Below, one piece after another: positions 51,380 to 62,600 of a stretch of 64,000 nt of DNA (the first letter of the stretch is position 1; each line of letters begins with the position of its first letter). Origin of the DNA: Bufo bufo (Eukaryota; Chordata; Amphibia; Anura; Bufonidae); assembly GCF_905171765.1 (NCBI RefSeq), contig NC_053391.1, forward strand, positions 268,264,771 to 268,328,770, written 5' to 3'. The notes under the pieces were generated by a model that saw only the letters and a list, made by a program, of their open reading frames with translations, made no database searches and was not told the DNA's origin. The position numbers were made by a program, and so were the translations under genes.

Positions 51380-52664
51380 GTTTAGTGTCAGTGAAAAAAA
51401 TAAAATTATTCAATGAAAAAAAATATAGCTTTTTCCCATATACGCTCATTTATAATTGATAAAAAACCGAAAAAATTAAAAGAAACTACACATAATTGGT
51501 ATTGCCGTGTCCGTGAATGGTGACCTCTGTAAAAATAAAATAAAATTCAAAAACAATGATGGAATTGCTGTTTTTGTTACTTCACCTCCTGAAATTTTTT
51601 TAGAAAAAAAGTCATATGGATCAAAAAATGGTACCAATAAAAACTACAGCTCGTCTCGCAAAAAACAAGCCCTCACACACGTACAATCATGGAAAAATAA
51701 AAATGTCATGCGTGTTATTATATGGCGATTCAAAATATAATTTATTTTTAATACAACAATTATTTTATGCTGAAAAAGTAGTAAAACATAAAAAAAGGTA
51801 TACATTTGATATCGCCATAACCATATCAACCCACAGAATAAAATTATATCATATATACTGCATGAGGAAAGGCATAAAAATAAAAAACAAAACTGATTTG
51901 CAATTTTTGCCCACCTCACTTGCCAAAAAAATGGTATAAAAAGTCATTGGTACAACAAAATGGTACAAAAACCTACAGCTTGTCCTGCAACAAACAAGCC
52001 CCAACACAGCGCAGTCAACAAAAAATAAAAATGTTATGCCCCAAAAACAATTTCAGCAAATTCCATGTTAGAAAATGCTGATGTTGCTCCTTCCCTTCTG
52101 AACGCTGCCGTGCCCCTAAACAGCAGTTTATGACCGCATATGGGGTGTTGCAGTATTCATGAAAAAATGCATAACAAATTGTGGGTTGCAATTTCTCCTG
52201 TTATGCCTTGTTAAACCTCAATCAATTCCTTGAGGGGCGTAGTTTCCAAAATGGGGTCATTTTTAGGGGTACCTCAAGGTCTCTTCAAATGTGACATGGC
52301 ATCTGAAAACATTCCAGCAGAATCTGTCCTCCAAAAACAATATTATGCTCCTTTCCTTCTGAGCCCTGCCGAGTGCCCATGAAGAGATTTAGGACCACAT
52401 ATTGGGTGTTTCTGTAAACTGCAGAATCAAGGTAATACTGTACATATTGAGGTTTCTTTTGCTGTTGACCCTTGCTGTGTTGCAGGAAAATGGATTAAAA
52501 TGGAAAATCTACACAAAAAAAGGAAATGTAGATTTATTCCATTTACATTGGTATATGTATATTTAAAATATATTTATTTTTATATATTAAATACTATTTT
52601 ATTTTTCAATCACTGGAGCTGGTCTTATATTTGTTACAAGAGCATGTTATTAGCTAGAGGGTAG
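51380..52664 (+). repeat. AT-rich repeat related to PB-2 noncoding sequence
   Basis: 52210-52520 shares TTGAGGGG, GGGTGTTTCTGTAAACTGC and AAAATGGATTAAAATGGAAAA blocks with 19590-19885 in PB-2, so it is at least partly a piggyBac 3'-region relic. 51380-52100 is A-rich, with GTATTGCCGTGTCCGTGAA and AAAAACAAGCCCTCACAC blocks and no gene. 52540-52664 is AT-rich. Confidence 0.55.
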
Positions 52665-53189
52665 TTGTGGTAGGGGCTGAGGTGTACATTGGCGTGGAGT
52701 CGGGAGGGATGCCTATCATCCTCCATGATCTATCTGGCTGAACTGTGCCTGGAGCCAGTGCGGGGTAGGCCTGAATAAGTGGGCCACCCAAGAGAGTGGA
52801 ATGAAAGAAAGAAGGGTCGGGAGGGTGGGGCATGAAGCGACCGTCATCAGGGTGAGGACGAGAGGGAAGATATAGTCAGCAGCCCCGCCCACAAATACAG
52901 GCTGTAACCAGCCTTAATACTTGTGGTAGGGGCTGAGGTGTACATTGGCGTGGAGTCGGGAGGGATGCCTATCACCCTCCATGATCTATCTGGCTGAACT
53001 GTGCCTGGAGCCAGTGCGGGGTAGGCCTGAATAAGTGGGCAAGAAGACTACCCACGCTGTAGGAGGGAAATAGTTAATGGAACCGAACGACACGGGAGAT
53101 AACAAGGGCCTGAGAGATACAGGCTGGAGCTGGGTTGTTAAATGACCTGAGCGAATCGGGAAGGCACTGGGAAGTAAGTAATGTGACGG

Positions 53190-54540
53190 TCCAGGATGAC
53201 AGCGGAAGAGCAAGCTTGGGTGATCCAGGATGAGAGAGGCAACGCGGGCCTGGGCGATCCAGGATGTCGGGAGTAGCGCGAGCCTGGGCTATCCCGGATG
53301 ACAGGAGCAGCGCGAGCCTGGGCTATCCCAGATGACAGGAGCAGCACGAGCCTGGGCGATCCCGGATGACAGGAGCAGCGCGAGCCTGGGCGATCCCGGA
53401 TGACAGGAGCAGCGCGAGCCTGGGCGATCCCGGATGACAGGAGCAGCGCGAGCCTGGGCGATCCAGGATGACAGGAGCAGCGCGAGCCTGGGCGATCCAG
53501 GATGACAGGAGCAGCGCGAGCCTGGGCGATCCAGGATGACAGGAGCAGCGCGAGCCTGGGCGATCCAGGATGACAGGAGCAGCGCGAGCCTGGGCGATCC
53601 AGGATGACAGGAGCAGCGCGAGCCTGGGCGATCCAGGATGACAGGAGCAGCGCGAGCCTGGACGATCCAGGATGACAGGAGCAGCGCGAGCCTGGGCGAT
53701 CCAGGATGACAGGAGCAGCGCGAGCCTGGGCGATCCAGGATGACAGGAGCAGCACGAGCCTGGGCGATCCAGGATGACAGGAGCAGCGCGAGCCTGGGCG
53801 ATCCAGGATGACAGGAGCAGAGCGAGCCTGGGCGATCCAGGATGTCAGGGGCAGCGCGAGCCTGGGCGACCCAGGATGACAGGGGCAGCGCGAGCCTGGG
53901 CGATCCGGGATGACAGGAGCCGGGCGAGTCTGGGCGCTCCAGGATGACAGGAGCCGAGCGAGCCTGGGCGATCCAGGATGGCAGGAGCAGAGCGAGCCTG
54001 GGCGATCCAGGATGACAGGAGCAGAGCGAGCCTGGGCGATCCAGGATGACAGGAGCAGAGCGAGCCTGGGCGATCCGGGATGACAGGAGCAGAGCGAGCC
54101 TGGGCGATCCGGGATGACAGGAGCAGAGCGAGCCTGGGCGATCCAGGATGACTGGAGCAGAGCGAGCCTGGGCGATCCCGGATGACAGGAGCAGAGCGAA
54201 CCTGGGCGAACCAGGATGACAGGGGCAGAGCGAGCCTGGGCGATCCAGGATGGCAGAGACGGAGCGAGCCTGGGCGTTCCAGGATGAACAGGCGCGGAGC
54301 GAGCCTGGGTGATCCAGGACGACAGAACGAGCCAGGGCGATCCTGGATGACAAGGGTAGAACGATACAAGGATGATAGAGACAGAGCGAGCCTTGGCCGG
54401 CCAGGATAACCGAAACAGAGAGAGCCTGGGCGATCCAGGAAGACAGAGGCAGGGCGAGCCTGGGCGCCCCAGGAACGACCGAGGCAGAGTGAGCCTGGAT
54501 GACAGCGGCAGCGCGAGCCTGGGCGATCCAGGATGACAGA
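53190..54540 (-). repeat. 34-bp minisatellite, about 40 units
   Basis: The unit is GAGCCTGGGCGATCCAGGAT plus GACAGGAGCAGCGC. The period is exactly 34 bp (e.g. 53461 to 53495). Since 34 is not a multiple of three and the unit lacks reverse-strand stops, all three reverse frames stay open and repeat every 34 residues (up to 354 codons). Edge units (53190-53290, 54180-54540) are more diverged than central ones. Confidence 0.95.
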
Positions 54541-55284
54541 GACCTCAGATGACGTGAGAGTGAGTCAAGAAGCAGGGAAGACAGACAGCAGGTGTATGCA
54601 TGATACCTGAAGAATTCGGGAAGCAGATGAGCAGCTACTTGGCTGATCGGGAGGACTGAATATCAGAAAGTACCGCAGCCCTGTTTGTTTTAAGAAAAGA
54701 TTGCCCAAAATGGTACATTAGGAAACCGGAAAAAGCACAGCAACAAAAAACCTCACTACTAAAACAACATTTATGGAGTTAGTTACACTAGAGGGGATAA
54801 CTTGTGTTACATCTGGGGGCAGCAGTGGAAGGTGCAGTTTCAGGCCCCAGTCGAGGAGGCATAGAGCGATTGTGCAGCAATTGATTGGCACTTGTGGGTA
54901 TAGAGGTCCACTGGAGGTACCAACTTAAACTTGACCTGGGCTAGTGGTAGCATAGGTGATGGGAATCAGAGCAGCAGTCCCTGACCCCGCAACAGTGTCC
55001 GCAAGGCAGCACCTTACTGATCACACCGGTGTCTGGTCTCGGAATGGAGAAACAGGCCGGCAAGCCCCGTGCTTGCCGACCATGGCTTCTCGGCTGGAAT
55101 GTACTGAAAAGTAAAATAGAAAACAACACATGCAATTATACCTAATTACAGTTGTAGCTACCCCCAGGTCCGGTGTACTGAAGAAGTACTTGTTCCAATT
55201 AGACTTCATTAATATTATTATTTTAAACACCGCTTTAGGAGAGCCGGGAAGAGAAGGAAGATGAGGGAACGGAGGACCGTGGAT
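54541..55284. other. Spacer between minisatellite blocks
   Basis: Unique-looking sequence. A GATACCTGAAGAATTCGGGA ... GTACCGCAGCCCTGTT segment (54600-54685) is repeated in diverged form after the second block (55589-55667), so the blocks plus flank were duplicated together. No gene. Confidence 0.6.
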
Positions 55285-55565
55285 GGAGAGCAAGGAAGGA
55301 TGACAGAGGCAGCGCGGGCCTGGGCGATCCAGGATGACAGAGGCAGCGTGGGCCTGGGCGATCCAGGATGACAGAGGCAGCGCGGGCCTGGGCGATCCAG
55401 GATGACAGAGGCAGCGCGGGCCTGGGCGATCCAGGATGACAGAGGCAGCGCGGGCCTGGGCGATCCAGGATGACAGAGGCAAGACGGGCCTGAGTGATCC
55501 AGGATGACAGAGGCAGAACGGGCCTAAGTGATCCAGGATGACAGAGACAGCGTGTACCTGGGGGA
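55285..55565 (-). repeat. 34-bp minisatellite, second block
   Basis: About eight units of GCCTGGGCGATCCAGGATGA plus CAGAGGCAGCGCGG, the same family as 53190-54540 but with its own variants. Confidence 0.93.
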
Positions 55566-56680
55566 AGCATGGAAAACAGACAAAATGACGTGGGCGTGAT
55601 ACCTGAAGGAAGCTGAGCCCTTGGCTGAACGGGAAGACTGGATATCAGACGGTACTGCAGCCCTGTTCATTTTGGAAAAATTTATCAGCACCTAGGAAGA
55701 CAACAAGCTCATACATTAATTCCAGAGCCCGAAATGGTACATTTTGGAAACAGGACATAGCACCTTCGCCTGACCTGGGAAGGGAAGGACCCAGTTAAGG
55801 GAGATCCAGCCCCCTAGCAGGTGTGCCAGCCAAGTGGAAACGCTGCTCTCCAGGTGACTGGAGAGCTCCCTTATGTGTACGGCAGCACCTCCCCCTCAAG
55901 CCCAGAGCATTGGATGGGCCGGAGTCCGCCCAGAGCAACGCTGTGGACCCAACCCATGCTATGGGCCACCTCTGGAGCCACCGGCAACCTGCAGCCCAAC
56001 GTTTGTGAACTGGGGGACACGCAGACCTCACATCCAGCAAGTATTACTGGGGGACACGCAGGCCTCACACCTACTTATGGAGAGCACTGATATACTGTAT
56101 GTAATAAGCATCACTTTTCCAGGGCCTGGCGTAACCGTGACGCTTGTAGATAGAAATATACCTGAGCAAAGACTTCGTAGGAAATTGAAATATATTCGGC
56201 TGAACCGCAGTGCACGGGCAGACACCTGTTATGAACAAATAGCAACATTCATGTCCAGACAATACCATTGGAACATAAATATGTGAACCTTAAGAGAGGG
56301 GGAAAAGATGTAAAACATATAAACCACATAAACACGGTACTCATGTAAAAACTGAACGTCATGGAGAGAGAACAGGTCTTGATGCAGAGAAAATTGCCTA
56401 TAAGAGAAAGTGTACCAACTAGAATAAAGCAACCTGTCTGCGCTGGTGGGGCTGGTGTTAGCTCCGTAAGTACGGTCAGAATCACGTGGTTGCTATTATC
56501 TGGTACGTGGCCACAGACATGTGGCTTCTATGTGAAAAAGAACATAAAAATGTGGTTGTGACGTACTTATGGGTACTGTAACGTGCAGTACACAAATATG
56601 ACTCCTATTAAGTGGTGAGTACTAAGACCCATACCAATAAACATGAATTTAGAACCGGTGTCCATTGTACACATGTGGTT
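55566..56680. other. Interior of the unclassified unit, no gene recognised
   Basis: It holds GATACCTGAAGGAAGCTGAG (copy of the spacer motif), a stretch with GGGGGACACGCAG twice (56012, 56049), and AT-richer sequence to 56680. Open frames here are short and overlapping on both strands. Confidence 0.5.
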
Positions 56681-56689
56681 TGCGGCAGC

Positions 56690-57110
56690 TGCACAGAGAG
56701 CCGGATGTGCCGAGCCGCATGTAACGGAGCCAAGCGCTGCCCGGACGTGGGCCCGGCTGTAGAAAGGAAGAGCACTCGAGTGCCGGACTTACCCTACCCG
56801 GACCGGACAACACATGCCGAAGGACCAATGAAGAAACACTGCCGGCCGTCCGATGGAGCGCAGAGGACGCTGACCCCGCTCGCGACCCGGAAGTAGAAGC
56901 TGCGCCAGCGCACACCGCTGCTGTGGCCGAGGACCGAAGGTAGCTGACAGGCAGTGCTGCCTATGACAGGGAAATCCGCAAGCTGATCCCAGCGGGAGCG
57001 GACAGCCCTACCCAAGCGCCGTGGCTGCCGCTGCCTGAAGAGGCGCGCGGGAGTGACGTAGGCTGGGAGCGCTGACGACCCGGAAGTGACAGGACCGACT
57101 GGAGGAGGAG
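56690..57110 (-). promoter_or_regulatory. CpG-rich, promoter-like segment
   Basis: This GC-rich stretch is dense in CpG. It has two CCGGAAGT sites (56887-56894, 57080-57087), the consensus of ETS/GABP factors, and TGACGTA near 57054. Such a combination is usual in vertebrate CpG-island promoters. It adjoins block B, so it may be the internal promoter of the unclassified unit. Direction is a guess. Confidence 0.35.
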
Positions 57111-57240
57111 GCATGAAGCGACCGTCATCAGGGTGAGGACGAGAGGGAAGATATAGTCAGCAGCCCCGCCCACAAATACAGGCTGTAACCAGCCTTAATA
57201 CTAGTAGTAGCCATAGTGCAAAAGTGTGGTGAGCAGAGAT

Positions 57241-57327
57241 GCAGAGATCCAATTAGATTATTCATTATTCACGTAACATAAAATCTGAAAAAAGTAATAG
57301 GGTCTGAAAACTTTCCGAATGCACTGT
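57241..57327 (-). mobile_element. Tc1-like element end fragment
   Basis: The end GTCTGAAAACTTTCCGAATG then CACTG followed by TA matches the terminal inverted repeat of a widespread vertebrate Tc1-type group (inverse: CAGTGCATTCGGAAAG). Only this end is present. Confidence 0.6.
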
Positions 57328-57430
57328 ATATATAAATCTTTCTCACTCTCTATCTGTGCTAGTGCACTCCTTGTGAACCTCCCCCAAATTCTTAAATGGT
57401 CTTTTCTTGACAATCCATTCAAGGCTGCAA

Positions 57431-57607
57431 TTATCCCTGTTGCTTGTACGCCATTTTCCTTCCACTCAATGCTCCATTAATATGCTTGGATACAGCACTC
57501 TGTGAACGGCCAGCTTCTTTACCAATGACCTTTTGCGACTTACCTTCCTTATGGAGGGTGTCAATAACTGTCTTCTGAACAACTGTCAAGTCAGCAGTTT
57601 TTCCCAT
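57431..57607 (-). pseudogene. Tc1-like transposase, N-terminal HTH fragment
   Basis: The start at 57607 reads MGKTADLTVVQKTVIDTLHK, followed by GRSQSAVSKHINGALSGRK. This is the first helix-turn-helix of a Tc1-type transposase, which binds the inverted repeats. The frame ends after about 58 residues, and the second HTH and DDE domain are gone. The preceding 57608-57710 is its 5' UTR (block TTGATTAGCTGATTAGAGTG). Confidence 0.8.
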
Positions 57608-57710
57608 GATTGTGTAGCCTACTGAAGCATACTGAGGGACCACTTAAAGGCTTAGGAAACCTTTGCAGGTATTTTGTGTTGATTAGCTGATTAGAGTGTT
57701 ACACTATGGG

Positions 57711-58758
57711 GATCATTTATTAAGTCCGGTGTTTTAGTTAACACTGACAGTCTTAGTCCAGTTGCTATAGAGATGAGCTGGTTGCCCCTCAGTTAGGAAG
57801 TCTGCTAAGTCAGGCTAGACATAACATGTGCATGTGTGAGTGCCTGTTTCTGAAAGCTGCCAAAGATTAACCCATTCATGCATTTGGACGTAACGCATTG
57901 TACAGTAACATCCAAACTGCTTACTGCTTAGTACTGCTTACTATAAAGTGTCACAGTCCCCAAGAGCAGAGACACGGGAGAAGCCGGCAAGGGACCAATC
58001 AGAGTAGTACCTTACCGGGGAGCACTCCAATTGGTTAGTCTGTGCAGACTAACCAACCAGAGAGTTTTAAAATGTCGGTTTCAGGCTCTGATCTCCACTC
58101 TTACACTAATGATGCCTGATGCTCCCTGTGCCCCAGGTGTAGTCCCCCAGTATCTGATGTCTGCAGCTCCGTTCCTGAGCCGCTGCCATCAGCAGCCAGT
58201 GTCAGCTGTAAAATACAATCTGCTGCGACAGCAGAGATTGGTGCTAGCACTCGACAGTTACCATTGCAACCAGACGCCTTTTCAAAGGCATCCAGACTTG
58301 CCATGTGTACAGTACATTGTAATAGTACAGCAATCAGGCCCACTGCATCTTCAAGAAAGTGAGTCTTGATAAAATAAATAAAAGTAAAAAAAAAATTAAA
58401 AAAAATGTAAGTAAAAATAAAATAAATTGTCTTTTCCTATATTTACTCATTTATAATCCCACACAGTGAACGCTGTAAAAAAAAATTAAGAAACAATGAC
58501 GGAAATGCTGTTTTTGCAAGAAAATTTAGACTAGAACCTTCAGAATCACAGGTGCATATCCATGAAGCAAACATAATTACAAAAAACAAAATGGCTGCAC
58601 ACTGTTATATATACAAACAATAGAGCTAAGAAATGGGGGTTATTTTAGATAAAAGTGGTACAATACCGACTATAGATAAATAATGGAAGCTCTTAGCGCA
58701 CATACGTGTCGGGCCCATCTACCAGGCGTCAAGGTGGCTTCCGCAGATGGGTCCCTAT
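57711..58758. repeat. Unclassified interspersed repeat X, copy 3 (rearranged)
   Basis: 57940-58380 matches copy 2 in the forward sense (CAGAGACACGGGAGAAGCC; TTGGTTAGTCTGTGCAGAC; CATCCAGACTTGCCATGTG). 58510-58750 matches 49060-49130 and 50770-51110 in the reverse sense (CATCTACCAGGCGTCAAGGT). So parts of one repeat lie in opposite orientations here. 58380-58510 is A-rich. No gene. Confidence 0.55.
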
Positions 58759-59684
58759 TAGAGATGTCGCGAACATAAAATTTTCCGTTCGCGAACGCGA
58801 ATTTTCGCGAACTGGCGAACCGCCATAGACTTCAATAGGCAGGCGAATTTTAAAACCCACAGAGACTCTTTCTAGCCACAATAGTGATGGAAAATTTGTT
58901 TCAAGGGGACGATGGTATGATGTTGTATTGATCAGGTATAGTGTAAGGGTTACGCCCGCTTCACAGTGACAGACCAAACTCTGACAGACCAAACTCCCCG
59001 TTTAACGCACCGCAAACAACCGCAAACAGTCCATTTGCACAACCGCAAACTCCCCATTTGCACAAGGTTGGATGCCAAGCTAGCCATGTCCCGTTCCTTG
59101 TCATCACTGACGTCATTGAAGGTCTCTTCCTCCACCCAGCCACGTACAACACCAAGGGTCCCCGAAAGGTGACAACAAGCCCCCTGGGACGCCTGCTGTG
59201 GTTGGTCTTCCACCTCCTCAAAGCCACCTTCCTCCTCTGACTCCTCTTCTTCAGACTCCTCTCTCTTCGTTGCCTCTCTCTGCGTTATTATAAGGTGTGT
59301 TAAGTAGCACTATTCCTATCAGTTTAATCCCTGTTACGTCCCCTATCAGAGGACGTGTATATGGCATCGATTTTAGGAACAGGGAGATGGAAAAAGATGC
59401 TTGGTCGTCCTCCTACTTCAAATTTGGGGCACTGCGCGTGCAATCTAATGTGCCGCCAGATAGTTGTGGTTTGTTATGTTGTTCTATTCTTATCAGTTTA
59501 ATCCCTGTTACGTCCCCTATCAGGGGACGTGTATATGGCATCGATTTTAGGAACGGGGAGATGGAAAAAGATGCTTGGTCGGTCCTCCTACTTCAAATTT
59601 GGGGCACTGCGCGTGCAATCTAATGTGCCACCAGATAGTTGTGGTGTGTTATGTTGTTCTATTCTTATCAGTTTATTCCCTGTT
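58759..59684 (-). mobile_element. hAT copy 2, left end only
   Basis: It starts TAGAGATGTCGCGAACAT like copy 1 at 8352 and shares its subterminal sequence: 58911-59280 corresponds to about 8650-9010, then two 183-bp-type units follow at 59310-59680. It is cut at 59684 by the next element. Its transposase and right end are not in the window, unless they lie beyond 64000. Confidence 0.85.
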
Positions 59685-62600
59685 TAGAGTTGAGCGAACA
59701 CCTGGATGTTCGGGTTCGACGAGTTCGGCCGAACTTTCGAAAAATGTTCGGGTTCGGGATCCGAACTCGACCCGAACTTCATCCCGAACCCGAACCCCAT
59801 AGAAGTCAATGGGGACCCGAACTTTTGGGCACTAAAAAGGCTGTAAAACACACCCGGAAAGGGCTAGAGGGCTGCAAAAGGCAGCAAAATGTAGTTAAAT
59901 CCCCTGCAAACAAATGTAGATAGGGAAATGATGAGTTAACATAAAATAAATAAAAATTAAACAATATTAATTGGAGTGAGGTCCCATAGCACAGAATCAG
60001 GCTTCAAGTCACCCACCAATGGAGAAGGTCACTTACTATTATTTTGACCACAGCACCCAGACAAAGGAGAGAGGTCCCACAGCAGAGAACCAGGCATCAT
60101 ATCACCCACCACAGGAGTAGGCCACCATTTAGTTACATTGACCCCTACACCCAGACGGAGGAGAGAGGTTACACAGCAGAGAATCAGGCATTTAGATCAC
60201 CCACCACAGGAGTAGGCCACCATTGAATCAGACCCCGGCAACCATGTCAGATGGCACAAGCATAAGCTTTATATCAATCAGCACAGGAGAAGGCGACTTT
60301 GACAGACTTTGACCCCTACACCCGGACGGAGGAGAGAGGTTTCAAAGCAGAGAATCAGGCATTTAGATCACCCACCACAGGAGTAGGCCCCAATTTAATG
60401 GGACCCCGGCAACCATGTCAGATGGCACAACCATCAGCTTCATATCAATCAGCACAGGAGAAGGCGACTTTGAAAGACTTTGACCCCTACACCCAGACGG
60501 AGGAGAGAGGTTTCACAGCAGAGAATCAGGCATTTAGATCACCCACCACAGGAGTAGGCCCCCATTGAATCAGACCCTGGCAACCATGTCAGATGGCACA
60601 ACCATCAGCTTTATATCAATCAGCACAGGAGAAGGCGACTTTGAAAGACTTTGACCCCTACACCCAGATGGAGGAGAGAGGTTTCACAGCAGAGAATCAG
60701 GCATCATATCAACCACCACAGGAGAAGCCACCATTTAGTTACTTTGACCCCTGCACCCAGGAAGAGGAGAGAGGCACCACAGCACATATTCTGGCATCAT
60801 ATCAGCCACCACAGGAGAAGCCACCATTGAGTTACTTTGACCCCCGCACCCAGGAAGAGGAGAGAGGCACCACAGCACATATTCTGGCATCATATCAGCC
60901 ACCACAGGAGAAGCCACCATTGAGTTACTTTGACCCCCGCACCCAGGAAGAGGAGAGAGGCACCACAGCACATATTCTGGCATCATATCAGCCACCACAG
61001 GAGAAGCCACCATTGAGTTACTTTGACCCCTGCACCCAGGAAGAGGAGAGAGGCCCCACAGCACATATTCTGGCATCATATCAGCCACCACAGGAGAAGC
61101 CACCATTTAGTTACTTTGACCCCTTCACCCAAACAGAGGAGAGAGGTTCCACATCAGAGAATCAGGCATCATATCAACCACCACAGGAGTAGGCCACAAT
61201 TTAATGGGACCCCGGCAACCATGTCAGATGGCACAACCATCAGCTTCATATCAATCAGCACAGGAGAAGGCGACTTTGAAAGACTTTGACCCCTACACCC
61301 AGACGGAGGAGAGAGGTTTCACAGCAGAGAATCAGGCATTTAGATCACCCACCACAGGAGTAGGCCCCCATTGAATCAGACCCTGGCAACCATGTCAGAT
61401 GGCACAACCATCAGCTTTATATCAATCAGCACAGGAGAAGGCGACTTTGAAAGACTTTGACCCCTACACCCAGATGGAGGAGAGAGGTTTCACAGCAGAG
61501 AATCAGGCATCATATCAACCACCACAGGAGAAGCCACCATTTAGTTACTTTGACCCCTGCACCCAGGAAGAGGAGAGAGGCACCACAGCACATATTCTGG
61601 CATCATATCAGCCACCACAGGAGAAGCCACCATTGAGTTACTTTGACCCCCGCACCCAGGAAGAGGAGAGAGGCCCCACAGCACATATTCTGGCATCATA
61701 TCAGCCACCACAGGAGAAGCCACCATTGAGTTACTTTGACCCCCGCACCCAGGAAGAGGAGAGAGGCACCACAGCACATATTCTGGCATCATATCAGCCA
61801 CCACAGGAGAAGCCACCATTGAGTTACTTTGACCCCTGCACCCAGGAAGAGGAGAGAGGCCCCACAGCACATATTCTGGCATCATATCAGCCACCACAGG
61901 AGAAGCCACCATTTAGTTACTTTGACCCCTTCACCCAAACAGAGGAGAGAGGTTCCACATCAGAGAATCAGGCATCATATCAACCACCACAGGAGTAGGC
62001 CACAATTTAATGGGACCCCGGCAACCATGTCAGATGGCACAACCATCAGCTTCATATCAATCAGCACAGGAGAAGGCGACTTTGAAAGACTTTGACCCCT
62101 ACACCCAGACGGAGGAGAGAGGTTTCACAGCAGAGAATCAGGCATTTAGATCACCCACCACAGGAGTAGGCCCCCATTGAATCAGACCCTGGCAACCATG
62201 TCAGATGGCACAACCATCAGCTTTATATCAATCAGCACAGGAGAAGGCGACTTTGAAAGACTTTGACCCCTACACCCAGATGGAGGAGAGAGGTTTCACA
62301 GCAGAGAATCAGGCATCATATCAACCACCACAGGAGAAGCCACCATTTAGTTACTTTGACCCCTGCACCCAGGAAGAGGAGAGAGGCACCACAGCACATA
62401 TTCTGGCATCATATCAGCCACCACAGGAGAAGCCACCATTGAGTTACTTTGACCCCCGCACCCAGGAAGAGGAGAGAGGCACCACAGCACATATTCTGGC
62501 ATCATATCAGCCACCACAGGAGAAGCCACCATTGAGTTACTTTGACCCCCGCACCCAGGAAGAGGAGAGAGGCACCACAGCACATATTCTGGCATCATAT

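Larger units (their letters stand above)
52665..57201. mobile_element. Unclassified repeat unit in a head-to-tail dimer
   Basis: Two units share both ends: a 120-bp block A (52665-52784 and 52921-53040, one mismatch) and a 91-bp block B (52830-52920 and 57111-57201, identical). Unit 1 is 256 bp (A, 45 bp, B); unit 2 is 4281 bp (A, minisatellites and other sequence, B). The end of B has a hairpin AGGCTG-TAAC-CAGCCT followed by TAATACTAG, which recalls Helitron 3' ends. The inner junction reads CTTG and no TC-type 5' end is seen, so I leave the class open. No domain-bearing ORF. Confidence 0.6.

Noticed and set aside
53138..54369. Reverse-strand ORFs up to 354 codons
   Set aside because: They are products of a 34-bp stop-free repeat; all three frames are open and none has a domain.
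53190..54540. CRISPR-like array
   Set aside because: Repeats of 34 bp are contiguous with no unique spacers, and the context is vertebrate.
57111..57160. Hammerhead core on the reverse strand (CTGATGA near 57124, also 52843)
   Set aside because: No GAAA block or stem III follows at a suitable distance.
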